From Arthrobacter humicola (GTDB lineage: Bacteria > Actinomycetota > Actinomycetes > Actinomycetales > Micrococcaceae), in NCBI RefSeq assembly GCF_022803015.1, contig NZ_JAFKON010000004.1, positions 62,001-126,000 on the forward strand: 64,000 nucleotides of DNA, in the 5' to 3' direction. Each line of letters opens with the position of its first letter. The stretch's first letter is position 1. The notes under the pieces were generated by a model. That model had not been told where the DNA came from. It ran no database searches and worked only from the letters and a program-made list of their open reading frames with translations. Both the position numbers and the translations under genes were made by a program. This document shows, piece by piece, positions 1 through 9,199 of this stretch.

Positions 1-1752
1 CGGCAGGGGCACCACGGAGAGCTCGGACACGAGCGGGCGCAGGGGCTCGGGGACCTCCTGCAGCAACTGCTCGACCCAGCGCACCGGATCCCCCGAAAAC
101 TCGAGTCCGGTGGCCCGGATGGCCTCGTGGATGGCGAGGTAGGCGGGTGTGGAGAACCGCGCCTCCGAGAAGCGCTGCCACGTCTCGCCCTCGAGCATGC
201 CGGGTTCCTGCAGCGCGACCTCGAGCGCCTGGCGCTCCATCGCGGCCACGGGGTCCCGGGGATCAGGGCGGTTGAAGGACGGGAGTACGGCCGACGGCGG
301 CAAGGGGGCAACGCCGGGCGCGGTCCCGGCAAAGCCGCGGCCGGACCCCGCATAGCCCTGCCCGCCGCCCTGCCCGTGGCTCTGGGCCTGGCCGCCGCCC
401 GGCGGAGCCGATGCAGCCTGTGCGGCGCGCTTGGTCGCCGCGCCGACGGCCCTGCTGACCTCCTCGACCGGCATCCCCAGCCAGCCGGCGAGCTCCCGGG
501 CATAGGCCGGCCGGATTCCGGCGTCGCGGATCTGCGCCACCACGGGCGCGGATTCACGCAGGGCCGCGATCCGGCCCTCGACCGTGTCCAGATTGTGCCG
601 CTTCAGGGTGGCCCGGATGGCGAACTCAAACAGCGGGCGCCGGCTACCGATCAGATCCCGGACGGCGGAGTCGCCCTTGGACTGGCGCAGTTCGCAGGGG
701 TCCGCGCCGTTGGGTTCGACCGCCACGAAGGTTTGTGCGACAAACCGCTGGTCCTCTTCGAAGGCGCGCAGGGCGGCCTTCTGCCCGGCGGCGTCGCCGT
801 CGAATGTAAAGATGACCTCTCCACCGCTGCCGTCGTCGGAGAGCAGCCGGCGGGCGATCTTGATGTGCTCGGTGCCGAAGGCGGTCCCGCACGTGGCTAC
901 CGCCGTCGGAATGCCGGCCAGGTGGCAGGCCATGACGTCGGTGTAGCCTTCCACCACCACGAGCTGGCGGTCTTTGGCGATGTTGCGCTTGGCGAGGTCG
1001 ATTCCGTAGAGGACTTGGGACTTCTTGTAAAGCGCGGTTTCGGGGGTGTTCAGGTACTTTGGTCCCTGATCGTCCTCGTAGAGCTTGCGGGCACCGAAGC
1101 CGATGGTGTCGCCGGCGATGTCCCGGATGGGCCAGATCAGCCGGCCGCGGAAACGGTCATAGATCCCCCGGCCGCCTTCAGAGAACATGCCGGTCAGCTT
1201 GAGTTCCGGGTCCGTGTAGCCGCGGCCGCGGAGGTGTTTGAGGAGCGAGTCCCAGCCCTGCGGCGCGTAGCCCACACCGAACTGTTCGGCCGCCGCGCGG
1301 TCGAAGCCGCGCCCGTAGAGGAAGTTGCGGCCCTCTGCGGCGCCGGGGGTGAGCAGCTGGGCGCGGAAGAACTCGTCGGCCACCTTGTGCGCGTCCAGCA
1401 GCCGCTGGCGCCGGCCGATGTCCTCCCGGTTGGGCCCGGAGCCGCCGTCCTCGTAGTGGAGCTCGAAGCCGATCCGGTGGGCCAGCTTCTCGACGGCCTC
1501 GTGGAAGGAGATGTGGTCCAGCTTTTGGACGAAGGAGATGACGTCGCCGTCCTCGCCGCAGCCAAAGCAGTGGTATCGGCCAACCTGGGGCCGAACGGTG
1601 AAGGAGGGTGAACGCTCGTCGTGGAAGGGGCACAGACCCTTGTAGGACCCGAGCCCGGCTCCCTTGAGCGTCACGTAGCCATCGATGACTTCCTTGATGT
1701 CGGTGCGTTGGCGTACTTCATCGATGTCTTCGCGTTTGATCAGGCCGGCCAC
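1..1752 (-). CDS. dnaG: DNA primase DnaG (3' end cut by window edge)
   Basis: Primase that makes RNA primers for DNA replication. The reading frame runs without a stop from a GTG at 1752 to the window edge, giving 584 codons; actinobacterial DnaG is usually somewhat over 600 residues, so only the C-terminal tip is missing. The N-terminal CHC2 zinc finger is visible (CPFH then CFGCG, about residues 40-65), followed by the catalytic core and a TOPRIM segment (EGYTDVMA and the acidic FDGDAAG). A Gly/Gln-rich linker lies near residues 440-485, before the helicase-binding domain. The GTG is chosen because it begins the family N-terminus (AGLIKREDIDEVR) and sits 6 nt after a TAGGAT -10 hexamer, which suggests a leaderless transcript. 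It follows dgt by 52 bp. Confidence 0.96.
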   Translation of the reverse strand, partial: MAGLIKREDIDEVRQRTDIKEVIDGYVTLKGAGLGSYKGLCPFHDERSPSFTVRPQVGRYHCFGCGEDGDVISFVQKLDHISFHEAVEKLAHRIGFELHYEDGGSGPNREDIGRRQRLLDAHKVADEFFRAQLLTPGAAEGRNFLYGRGFDRAAAEQFGVGYAPQGWDSLLKHLRGRGYTDPELKLTGMFSEGGRGIYDRFRGRLIWPIRDIAGDTIGFGARKLYEDDQGPKYLNTPETALYKKSQVLYGIDLAKRNIAKDRQLVVVEGYTDVMACHLAGIPTAVATCGTAFGTEHIKIARRLLSDDGSGGEVIFTFDGDAAGQKAALRAFEEDQRFVAQTFVAVEPNGADPCELRQSKGDSAVRDLIGSRRPLFEFAIRATLKRHNLDTVEGRIAALRESAPVVAQIRDAGIRPAYARELAGWLGMPVEEVSRAVGAATKRAAQAASAPPGGGQAQSHGQGGGQGYAGSGRGFAGTAPGVAPLPPSAVLPSFNRPDPRDPVAAMERQALEVALQEPGMLEGETWQRFSEARFSTPAYLAIHEAIRATGLEFSGDPVRWVEQLLQEVPEPLRPLVSELSVVPLP

Positions 1753-1758
1753 ATTGCC

Positions 1759-1764
1759 ATCCTA
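1759..1764 (-). promoter_or_regulatory. -10 hexamer TAGGAT of a leaderless dnaG promoter
   Basis: On the minus strand TAGGAT is followed by exactly 6 nt (GGCAAT) and then the GTG start of dnaG. The same arrangement recurs at several other genes in this window, so transcription probably starts at the G of GTG. No Shine-Dalgarno sequence is placed properly for this start. Inference from sequence only. Confidence 0.55.
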
Positions 1765-1804
1765 GTCCCCGGGTATGACGCCGACGGGCCGGCCATGGTG
1801 GCCC

Positions 1805-3103
1805 TCACCACAGCGACGGCAGGCTGCCCACGAGACGCTCGTACATGGCCAGCGCCGAGCCGTCCGTCAGCGACGCGACCTGGTCGATGACGACACGCAG
1901 CCGCGCGGCGTCGTCGCCCGCGTCGAGCCAGTCGGCGGCGAACATCGGTTCCAGGTGGCGGGCCCCCGTGGCGCTGAGTGCGGTGACGAGGGCGTGCAGG
2001 ACCTCACGCTGGCGCTCGTAGATGGGCTGCCTGTGTTCGGTGGTCATCACGAAGGTGGTGGCCAGGCCCTTCATGACCGCGATTTCCATCACGGTCTCAT
2101 CCGGGACGATCAGCTCCGCGTTGTAGCGGGTCAGGTTTTCCGGGCCGTAGACCGTGCGGGTGGCCTCCAGTGCGCTCTGGCAGAAGCGGCCGATGAGCTG
2201 GCTGGTCATGTCCTTGAGCGCCGCCATGGCCTTGCGGCTGCCGTCGGCCTCGCGCACCCAGACGTCCGTGGCCTCCAGCCGGGCCAGGGCGGCGTCGATC
2301 GCGGCGGGATCGTTGTGCGGCAGGTACCACTGCTTGGCGTAGCCGACGACGCGGGCGCGGTGGTCCGGGTTGTCCATCCAGCGCAGCTGGAAATGCCCCG
2401 CGACGATCGCGTCCTCGACGTCGTGCACCGAGTAGGAGATATCGTCCGCCAGGTCCATGACCTGCGCTTCGAGGCAGGACCGGCGTTCCGGGGCGCCGTC
2501 GCGGATCCAGTCGAAGATGGGGAGGTCGTCCTCGTAGGCACCGAACTTGCTGGTCCGCTCCCCGTGGATGACCGGGGCGTTTACCGCGGACCACGGGTAT
2601 TTGGCGGCGGCATCGAGACTGGCCCGGGTCAGGTTCAGGCCGGCCGGCCGGCCGTCGGCGGCGAGGACCTTTGGCTCCAGCCGCGTCAGCAGCCGCAGCG
2701 TCTGGGCGTTGCCCTCGAAGCCGCCGATCCCGTGCGCCACTTCGTTGAGGGCCGCTTCGCCATTGTGGCCGAAAGGCGGGTGGCCGAGGTCGTGGCTGAG
2801 GCATGCGGTGTCCACGACGTCGGGGTCACAGCCCAGCGCACGGCCCAATTCGCGGCCCACCTGGGCAACTTCGAGGCTGTGCGTGAGCCGGGTCCGGACG
2901 AAGTCGTCGGTATCCGGGGCCACCACCTGGGTCTTCGCGCCGAGCCGGCGCAGCGCCGAGGAGTGCAGGACCCTTGCACGGTCCCGCTCGAAGTCCGAGC
3001 GGTAGGTGCTCTTGGGCGGCTCCTCGACCCAGCGGGCCCAGTCGCGGGAGGTATACCCGTCGAGGACGGGCGCGGTGGTCCGGGTCTCAGCCACCGGAGA
3101 CAT
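1805..3103 (-). CDS. dgt: Deoxyguanosinetriphosphate triphosphohydrolase-like protein
   Basis: HD-domain dNTPase that removes triphosphate from dNTPs and so affects nucleotide pools. The HD metal site is clear: LTHSLEVAQVG (H75), CLSHDLGHPPFGHNGE (H104, D105) and a later aspartate in the DLADDISYSVHD stretch. Length is about 432 residues from the chosen ATG at 3103 (MSPVAETR), typical for actinobacterial Dgt. An upstream in-frame start at 3142 exists but would lengthen the overlap with dusB; with the chosen start the overlap with the dusB end is 17 bp, consistent with translational coupling. The dusB-dgt-dnaG order is a known actinobacterial arrangement. Confidence 0.93.
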   Translation of the reverse strand: MSPVAETRTTAPVLDGYTSRDWARWVEEPPKSTYRSDFERDRARVLHSSALRRLGAKTQVVAPDTDDFVRTRLTHSLEVAQVGRELGRALGCDPDVVDTACLSHDLGHPPFGHNGEAALNEVAHGIGGFEGNAQTLRLLTRLEPKVLAADGRPAGLNLTRASLDAAAKYPWSAVNAPVIHGERTSKFGAYEDDLPIFDWIRDGAPERRSCLEAQVMDLADDISYSVHDVEDAIVAGHFQLRWMDNPDHRARVVGYAKQWYLPHNDPAAIDAALARLEATDVWVREADGSRKAMAALKDMTSQLIGRFCQSALEATRTVYGPENLTRYNAELIVPDETVMEIAVMKGLATTFVMTTEHRQPIYERQREVLHALVTALSATGARHLEPMFAADWLDAGDDAARLRVVIDQVASLTDGSALAMYERLVGSLPSLW

Positions 3104-4265
3104 CCAGTTCGGCGAAGGAAATATCGCGGGTCTGGGCATCATCCAGCGTCCGGTTCAGCAGCCAGTCCTTGGGCAGTGCCGGTTTTTTGGGCGAACCGGC
3201 GCGGCCGCGCGGACCCTCGGCGTCGCCTCCGGGATACGGCGAGTCGAGGTCCAGCTGGTCCAGGGTGCCGCGCAGCACCTCCAGGCTGGTGACGAGCGCC
3301 AGCTTGGTCCGCAGTTCGCTGCCGACCACGTAGCCCTTGAAGTACCAGGCAATGTGCTTGCGGATTTCGCGCAGGGCTTTGCCCTCGTCCCCGAACGTCT
3401 CGACCATGAGCTCAGCGTGCCGGTACACGCTCTCGGCAACCTGGCGCAGGTCCGGCCGGTGCCGCTGGTCGCTGCCTTCGAACGCGGCCATGAGGTCGCC
3501 GAACAACCAGGGCCTGCCCTGGCAGCCACGGCCGACGACGACGCCGTCCACACCCGTTTCGCGGACCATCCGGACTGCGTCCTCCGCGGACCAGATATCT
3601 CCGTTGCCGAGAACGGGAATGTCCGGCAGGGCCTCGCGCAGCCGGGCGATGGCGGACCAGTCGGCCTGGCCGGAATAGAACTGTGCTGCCGTTCGGCCAT
3701 GAAGGGCGACGGCTGCGACGCCGGAATCGCGGGCAATCCGGCCGGCGTCGAGGTAGGTCAGGTGGTCCTCGTCGATGCCCTTGCGCATCTTGATGGTCAA
3801 CGGGACATTGCCCTTGGAGGCTTCCTTCACCGCGGTCTGGACGATGGAGGTGAAGAGGTCGATCTTCCATGGCAAGGCCGATCCGCCGCCGCGCCGGGTG
3901 ACCTTGGGCACGGGGCAGCCGAAGTTGAGGTCGATGTGGTCCGCCCGGTCCTCCTCCACCAGCATCCGGACGGCCTGGCCGACGGTGACGGGGTCCACGC
4001 CGTACAGCTGGACGGAGCGGACTTTTTCGTCGTCGTCGTGCGAAATGATGCGCAGCGACTCCGGCGTGCGCTCGACGAGGGCACGCGAGGTGACCATCTC
4101 CGCCACGTACAGGCCGCCGCCGTATTCACGGCACAGTCTGCGGAAGGCGGAGTTGGTGATGCCCGCCATGGGAGCCAGGATCACGGGGGTGTCCACCGTG
4201 ATCGGGCCCAGCTTCAGGGGCGGGAGTTCCAGCTTGGGGGCGGGAGGGGTTGCTACAACAGTCAC
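3087..4265 (-). CDS. dusB: tRNA-dihydrouridine synthase DusB
   Basis: FMN-dependent enzyme that reduces uridines to dihydrouridine in tRNA, in the cytoplasm. The 392-residue protein has a TIM-barrel Dus domain: APMAGITNSAFR near residue 31, the catalytic cysteine in NFGCPVPKV (C117), KMRKGID, the substrate-side LHGRT motif and the GNGDIWS and GVVVGRG phosphate-binding loops. A helical C-terminal domain follows (WYFKGY). The start is a GTG at 4265. It overlaps dgt downstream and lies 99 bp after the YibE/F gene. Confidence 0.95.
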   Translation of the reverse strand: MTVVATPPAPKLELPPLKLGPITVDTPVILAPMAGITNSAFRRLCREYGGGLYVAEMVTSRALVERTPESLRIISHDDDEKVRSVQLYGVDPVTVGQAVRMLVEEDRADHIDLNFGCPVPKVTRRGGGSALPWKIDLFTSIVQTAVKEASKGNVPLTIKMRKGIDEDHLTYLDAGRIARDSGVAAVALHGRTAAQFYSGQADWSAIARLREALPDIPVLGNGDIWSAEDAVRMVRETGVDGVVVGRGCQGRPWLFGDLMAAFEGSDQRHRPDLRQVAESVYRHAELMVETFGDEGKALREIRKHIAWYFKGYVVGSELRTKLALVTSLEVLRGTLDQLDLDSPYPGGDAEGPRGRAGSPKKPALPKDWLLNRTLDDAQTRDISFAELDVSGG

Positions 4266-4364
4266 CCGACCATTGTCTCAAAGACGGGCAAATCGGCCCG
4301 GTCCCGCTCCGGCTATGTGGAAATCTCCCCGATCTGGCGGCGTTCGGTGCGGGCAGATTCGTAG

Positions 4365-5909
4365 TCAGCCCCGCAGTGCGGCCCGCCGCCCGCGGCGGGT
4401 GGCGCCACCGGCACCGGCACCGCCGGACCCGACTAGGTCTGGCTCGGTCTCATCCGGCCCAGTCCCAGCCGGCCCGATGCCATCCGGCTCGGTCTCCGCA
4501 GACCCGCCGCCGTCGGACCCGCCCCAGTCGGACGCACCGGCGGCGGGCGCGCGGCCGCCGGCCAGCACGCGGGCGGAAGCGGCACCGGGCGTCTCCGCGC
4601 CGCCCCTGACCGCACCGCCCCTGGCCGCACCGCCCCTGATGCCGGTGGCCTTGACCACCAGCACGGCGATGAGGGTGGTGACCGGCACGGCCAGGACGAG
4701 TCCCACGGAGCCGACGAGGGTGCGGATGACTTCCTCGGAAAGTTCGGCACTGGTCAGGGCGTCCCCGAGCGGCCGCTCGTAGAGCATGACCAGGATCAGC
4801 ACCGGCAGGGCCGCGCCGGCATAGGCAAACGCGATGGTGTAGACGGTGGAGGCGATATGGTCCCGGCCGATCCGCATGGCGGACGTGAAGAGCTGCCGGG
4901 CGCTGGTTTCGGGGGCCAGTTCCCACAGTTCCCAGACGGCCGAGGACTGTGTGATGGTGACGTCGTTGAGCACGCCCAGCCCGGAAATGATCAGTCCGCA
5001 CAGGATGATGCCGGAGATTGAGATGTTGTCTGAGATGTTGGTCAGGGTGGCAGCGTCGTGGCTGCCCACACCGGCGAGGTTGGCGGCGTCGGTGGCCCAG
5101 GCCGCCAGCAGCGCCGTAATGGCGAGGCCGAACATCGTCCCGAGCAGCGCCGTCGACGTGCGGGCGGAGAAGCCGTGGGCGAAGTAGAGCACCCCGATCA
5201 TGATCACCGTGGATCCCACGAGAGCCAGGAGCAGCGGCGGCTTGCCCTCGACCAGCCCGGGCAGCATAAACGAGACAAGCACCACGTATGCGCCGACAAG
5301 CCCGATCAGGGCCCGCAGTCCGCGCCAGCGCGCCACGGCGATCACCACGACGGCGTAGAGCACGGCCAGGAAGACGATGGGCAGGGTCCGGACAAAGTCG
5401 ACGAAGACATAGGCCGGCGCGCCCTGGCCCGCGGCGCCCTGCACCTTGGAGAGGTTCAGGTAGCGGATGCCGTCCCCGGGCTTCACGCCGTGGGACTTCG
5501 CGACGTCAGGGTTGATGACCACTTTCACCGGGTTGCCGCCCTTGTCCGGCTCGGTGTAGGCGAACGTGCATTGAGAGCCCTCGTTCGGCGGCTGCGGCGC
5601 GGCCCCGGAACCGGAGGTGCCCTGCTGGGCGGCGTCACCGCCGGCCTGGACATCCGAACAGCTGCCGACGACGACCCGCTGGATCTTGCCGGTGTCAAAC
5701 GTCACCCCCGGGGCCGCCGCGTACGGGCTGGCCAGCGTGATGCCTTCCTTGCTTCCCGACGGCCACATGAAAGCCATGGCCGCCAGGGTCAGCAGGGTCA
5801 GCGGGATCAGGATGGCAGCCAGGATCCAGTTGGCCTTCTTCCGCGCAGCCAGCATTTGAGGCGTCGGCTCCGGATGTTCGTTGTGGGAGTGCGAGTGTCC
5901 GGCGCCCAT
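4365..5909 (-). CDS. YibE/F family membrane protein
   Basis: Integral membrane protein of the YibE/F family (514 aa); its biochemical function is not established. The N-terminus is His-rich (HSHSHNEH), followed by a first membrane helix near residues 28-48 and an extracytoplasmic domain (about 50-175) with KVVINPDVAKSHGVKPGD. At least six further hydrophobic segments follow between about 180 and 430. The core motif region GLGVLNDVTITQSSAVWEL (about 315-335) is characteristic of this family. The C-terminal 80 residues are low-complexity Gly/Ala/Glu and probably disordered. It leads the dusB-dgt-dnaG set, but whether they share a transcript is not certain. Confidence 0.88.
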   Translation of the reverse strand: MGAGHSHSHNEHPEPTPQMLAARKKANWILAAILIPLTLLTLAAMAFMWPSGSKEGITLASPYAAAPGVTFDTGKIQRVVVGSCSDVQAGGDAAQQGTSGSGAAPQPPNEGSQCTFAYTEPDKGGNPVKVVINPDVAKSHGVKPGDGIRYLNLSKVQGAAGQGAPAYVFVDFVRTLPIVFLAVLYAVVVIAVARWRGLRALIGLVGAYVVLVSFMLPGLVEGKPPLLLALVGSTVIMIGVLYFAHGFSARTSTALLGTMFGLAITALLAAWATDAANLAGVGSHDAATLTNISDNISISGIILCGLIISGLGVLNDVTITQSSAVWELWELAPETSARQLFTSAMRIGRDHIASTVYTIAFAYAGAALPVLILVMLYERPLGDALTSAELSEEVIRTLVGSVGLVLAVPVTTLIAVLVVKATGIRGGAARGGAVRGGAETPGAASARVLAGGRAPAAGASDWGGSDGGGSAETEPDGIGPAGTGPDETEPDLVGSGGAGAGGATRRGRRAALRG

Positions 5910-5978
5910 CAGCAGTTCAACCTCATGCCGAAAACTTTACGGCGTGGGCGGTTCCGCTCAGGACCGATGACGCCGCGC

Positions 5979-7352
5979 TTACGCCGGCGCGATGTTCTGG
6001 TTGACGTGGAAGAGGTTCTGCGGATCGTATTTGGCTTTGACCTCCCTCAGCCGCTTGTAGTTCTCCCCGTAGTTCTCCGCAACCCTGGGTAGATCATCGC
6101 CGTCCATGAAGTTGATGTAGCCGCCGGGGGCCGAATAGGGCCGCAGGGCGGCCGCGTAGTCCCGCACCCACGCGATGTTTGCCTCGTTTTCCGCGGGGTC
6201 CATCCACTGCGCCGCGATCACGGGCGAAAACTTCACGTTCCTGTTGGCGAACGCCGTGTCCGTCACGCCCACCCGCTGGACCGCACCATCGATGGGGTAG
6301 AGGTGTACCGCGGTCTGCACGCTGGGGACCTTGCTGCCGTGTTCGATGTGCGCCGCGATGGCACCGTCGTTCAGTTCTGCCAGAAAATCCGCTTTCCAGT
6401 AGGCCTGCATGCCAGGGGGCTGCAGCGGGTCGAATGCCGAGTTCAAGGCGGGGTACGGCATTGGTCCCACCATGGATCCCGCAGCCGGCGCGGCGTCCAG
6501 GAACGGCTGCCAGCGTGCCGGACCTTCCGCCGGATCACCGGTCCACATGCCGACGATGACGCACACCGGTTTGCCATGCCATTCCTCGGGCAGGAACGGA
6601 ACAGGAGGACCCTGGTGGAAGCCCAGGAACGCGCCAAACTCTTCAGGGGCGGTGGCCATGTAGTCCCGGTAAAACCGCGCCACCGTCTCGGCATGCTCGA
6701 TGGGGTAAATGATGATGCCGGCGTGGACCATGTCCACGGGGTGCATCCGGTACTCGAACGACGTCACGACGCCGAAGTTCCCGCCGCCGCCGCGCAACGC
6801 CCAGAACAGGTCCTCGTTCTCGCTTTCGCTGGCGGTAAGGAATTTTCCCTCGGCCGTGACGACGTCGGCAGAGAGCAGGTTGTCGCAGCTGAGTCCATAC
6901 TTGCGGCTCAGGTATCCAATGCCGCCGCCGAGGGTCAGCCCGGCGATGCCGGTCGAGCCGACAATGCCGCCGGGAGTTGCCAGCCCGAAGGCATGGGTCG
7001 CGTGGTTGAAGTCAGCCCACGTCGCACCCGGCTCCGCGCGCGCCGTCGCGGCTGCCGGATTAACCCGGACGCCGGTCATGTTGGAGAAATCGATGACCAG
7101 GGCGTCATCCCACGTGCCAAAGCCCGGGGCACTGTGTCCTCCACCGCGGACCGCCAGGTCCAGGGAGTTGTCCCGGGCGAAGTTGACGCAGGAGATGACA
7201 TCGGCCACCTGGGATACCTGGGCCACCGCTGCCGGCCTCTTATCGATCATGCCGTTGAAGACTGCCCGTGCCGCATCGTAGCCGGCGTCGCCGGGCGTGA
7301 TGATCTGCCCGCGGACTTGCCCGCGCAGGCTATCGAACTGTGTTCCGTTCAT
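5979..7352 (-). CDS. FAD-binding oxidoreductase, berberine-bridge type
   Basis: Flavoprotein oxidase or dehydrogenase of the PCMH/VAO superfamily with a C-terminal berberine-bridge (BBE) segment. The 457-aa protein from the ATG at 7352 shows the FAD loop RGGGHS, whose H73 is the usual site for 8-alpha-histidyl FAD, then GGIVGSTGIAGLTLGGG, LRGGGGNFGVVT, and the BBE signature YGENYKRLREVKAKYDPQNLF near the end. The cysteine that makes a second covalent FAD bond in bicovalent members is not seen (the loop reads STGIAGLTLGGG). Upstream in-frame codons to 7502 look unlike the family and were excluded. The substrate cannot be named from sequence; sugar, alkaloid-like or other alcohol substrates are all possible. 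Confidence 0.9.
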   Translation of the reverse strand: MNGTQFDSLRGQVRGQIITPGDAGYDAARAVFNGMIDKRPAAVAQVSQVADVISCVNFARDNSLDLAVRGGGHSAPGFGTWDDALVIDFSNMTGVRVNPAAATARAEPGATWADFNHATHAFGLATPGGIVGSTGIAGLTLGGGIGYLSRKYGLSCDNLLSADVVTAEGKFLTASESENEDLFWALRGGGGNFGVVTSFEYRMHPVDMVHAGIIIYPIEHAETVARFYRDYMATAPEEFGAFLGFHQGPPVPFLPEEWHGKPVCVIVGMWTGDPAEGPARWQPFLDAAPAAGSMVGPMPYPALNSAFDPLQPPGMQAYWKADFLAELNDGAIAAHIEHGSKVPSVQTAVHLYPIDGAVQRVGVTDTAFANRNVKFSPVIAAQWMDPAENEANIAWVRDYAAALRPYSAPGGYINFMDGDDLPRVAENYGENYKRLREVKAKYDPQNLFHVNQNIAPA

Positions 7353-7550
7353 TATGTATACCGTCGATTTCGTCGTGAGATTCGACCGGACGGTTCTCTG
7401 CGCTCCCAGCCGGCGTGGCGCCCGGAGGTTTACCTGCTCATGCCTACTCTTCCCGCATTTCCCCGTCAAGGGCGCCAGCAAATGCACGCGTGCCGGCCGC
7501 ACCCATCACCGGGGGCGCCGGCTCCGAATCCACACTAGGGACCACCGGCC

Positions 7551-7578
7551 TTGACGGGAGGGGGCCGCAACCTATGGT
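7551..7578 (+). promoter_or_regulatory. Candidate sigma-70-type promoter for the hydrolase gene
   Basis: TTGACG (7551-7556) and TATGGT (7573-7578) are separated by 16 bp, a near-consensus housekeeping promoter on the plus strand. The GTG start of the alpha/beta hydrolase lies 37 nt after the -10, with a GGAAGGAG ribosome-binding site between. Confidence 0.55.
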
Positions 7579-7615
7579 TGGTAATTGACGGACGAAGGAC
7601 CGGAAGGAGACATAC

Positions 7616-8386
7616 GTGGCAATGCGCAAACTCGACGACCGCGAGCCGGAGGCGGGCCGTTCCGGGCCCGTCGCCAAAGCCGTGCTGACCATCGCCGAAG
7701 CCGCCGGGGAGGCCCGCGGAGTCGTGTTGATCCTGCACGGCGGGCGGGCCGACAGTTTTGACGCAGTCCGCGGCCGGCACCTGAGTCCGGCCCGGATGGT
7801 GCCCTTCGCCCGGGCGCTGCACAGGCAGGGCGGCCCCCACGGGCTGGCCGTGTGGACCCTGCGCAACCGCTACCGCGGCTGGAACGGGGAGGACATGTCC
7901 CCCGTTCACGATGCCCGTTGGGCGCTCGCCCGGATCAGCCAGGAACATCCCGGCGTGCCGGTGTACCTGCTGGGCCACTCCATGGGGGGTCTCACGGCGC
8001 TGTGCGTGGCCGACGACGCGCAGGTCGAGGCCGTCGTCGCGCTCGCCCCGTGGCTGAACCACAAGACCTCGGTCCAGCCTGTCGCGGGCCGCCGCGTCCT
8101 GATCGTCCACGGGACCGACGACCGCTGGACCAGCCCGGCGAACTCACTGGACTATGCCCGGCGCGCCGAGGGCGTCGCCGCGTCCGTTGACTACGTCTCG
8201 CTCAAGGAGGCCGGCCATTTCATGATCCGCCGGCTGCCACTGTGGAACGTGCTGGCGAACGGCTTCGTCCTGGACGCCTTCAGCGAGGCAACGGGGGCCG
8301 ATGTTTCCGGCGCCAGGGACGCATTGCGCAGCGCCCTCGGCGGCGCCCCGCCGGCGGCCGGAACGCGTATGCCGGTGGTGTTGTGA
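7616..8386 (+). CDS. Alpha/beta hydrolase
   Basis: Cytoplasmic serine hydrolase of the alpha/beta fold, 256 aa. The nucleophile elbow is GHSMGG (S122), the oxyanion region is LHGGRADS near residue 40, the acid is in HGTDDRWTS and the histidine in KEAGHFM. The GTG at 7616 is preceded by a good GGAAGGAG site. The stop overlaps the start of the next gene by one base (TGATG), so the two are translationally coupled. The substrate is unknown; lysophospholipase-like or short-chain ester activity would fit the adjacent lipid-type genes, but that is inference. Confidence 0.9.
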   Translation: MAMRKLDDREPEAGRSGPVAKAVLTIAEAAGEARGVVLILHGGRADSFDAVRGRHLSPARMVPFARALHRQGGPHGLAVWTLRNRYRGWNGEDMSPVHDARWALARISQEHPGVPVYLLGHSMGGLTALCVADDAQVEAVVALAPWLNHKTSVQPVAGRRVLIVHGTDDRWTSPANSLDYARRAEGVAASVDYVSLKEAGHFMIRRLPLWNVLANGFVLDAFSEATGADVSGARDALRSALGGAPPAAGTRMPVVL

Positions 8387-9198
8387 TGCCGCCGTTCCCG
8401 CTCGATGCCTTCCTTGCCAGCCTGCCCTGGGTCATCGCGGGACTCGTGGTGCTGCTCGCAGTGACTTTCGCGGTTGCCGTGCGGCAGAACCGGCACTCCG
8501 TCATCGACACCGTCTGGGGTCTGGGCTTCGTGGTGGTGGCCGGCATCTCGTGGGTGCTTTCCGCCGGATACGGCGACGCCGGCAGGCGGCTGCTCCTGCT
8601 TGCCCTGGTCGCGGTGTGGGGCATCCGCCTCGCCGTCCACATCGGGGCACGCGCACGCGGCGGCCACGAGGACCCGCGCTACGTGGACATGCTCGCCGGA
8701 GCGCCCGGATCACGCAATGTCTATGCCCTGCGGCGGGTCTACCTGCCCCAGGGGCTGGTGATGTTCTTCGTCTCGCTCACCATCCAGGTCGGCATGTTCG
8801 CCACGGGAAGCCTGGGCTGGCTGGCGTTCGCCGGCGTCCTGCTCTGGATCCTTGGCTTCGTGTTCGAGACGGTCGGCGACTGGCAGCTGACGCAGTTCAA
8901 GGCCGATCCCGCCAGGCGCGGCACCGTCCTCAACACCGGCCTGTGGCGCTACACCCGCCACCCCAACTATTTCGGCGACGCCGCCGTCTGGGCAGGGCTG
9001 TTCCTGGTGGCGGCCGATTCCTGGCCGGGTGTCCTGACCGTGCTCTCCCCCGCCCTGATGATCTGGACGCTCGCCGGCAAGACCGGGAAGCCGCTGACGG
9101 AAAAGGCAATGTCCGCGCGTCCCGGGTACAAGGAATACATCGACTCCACCTCCGGCTTCCTGCCCTGGCCGCCCCGGCGGCGGGTGGGCGGACACTGA
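8386..9198 (+). CDS. DUF1295 / steroid-5-alpha-reductase-like membrane protein
   Basis: Multi-pass membrane protein of the DUF1295 family, 270 aa from the ATG at 8386. About seven hydrophobic segments are visible, and the C-terminal signature is present: GLWRYTRHPNYFGD near residue 190, then YKEYIDSTSGFLPW. This region resembles the NADPH-binding end of isoprenylcysteine methyltransferases and 5-alpha-reductases. The start overlaps the preceding hydrolase stop, and the acyltransferase gene follows after 1 bp, so the three genes form a tight operon. The physiological substrate is not known; a lipid or steroid-like molecule is a reasonable guess. Confidence 0.88.
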   Translation: MPPFPLDAFLASLPWVIAGLVVLLAVTFAVAVRQNRHSVIDTVWGLGFVVVAGISWVLSAGYGDAGRRLLLLALVAVWGIRLAVHIGARARGGHEDPRYVDMLAGAPGSRNVYALRRVYLPQGLVMFFVSLTIQVGMFATGSLGWLAFAGVLLWILGFVFETVGDWQLTQFKADPARRGTVLNTGLWRYTRHPNYFGDAAVWAGLFLVAADSWPGVLTVLSPALMIWTLAGKTGKPLTEKAMSARPGYKEYIDSTSGFLPWPPRRRVGGH

Positions 9199-9199
9199 C

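Noticed and set aside
3103..3142. Upstream start for dgt at 3142
   Set aside because: It would overlap dusB by 56 bp and adds residues unlike the family; ATG 3103 gives a normal N-terminus.
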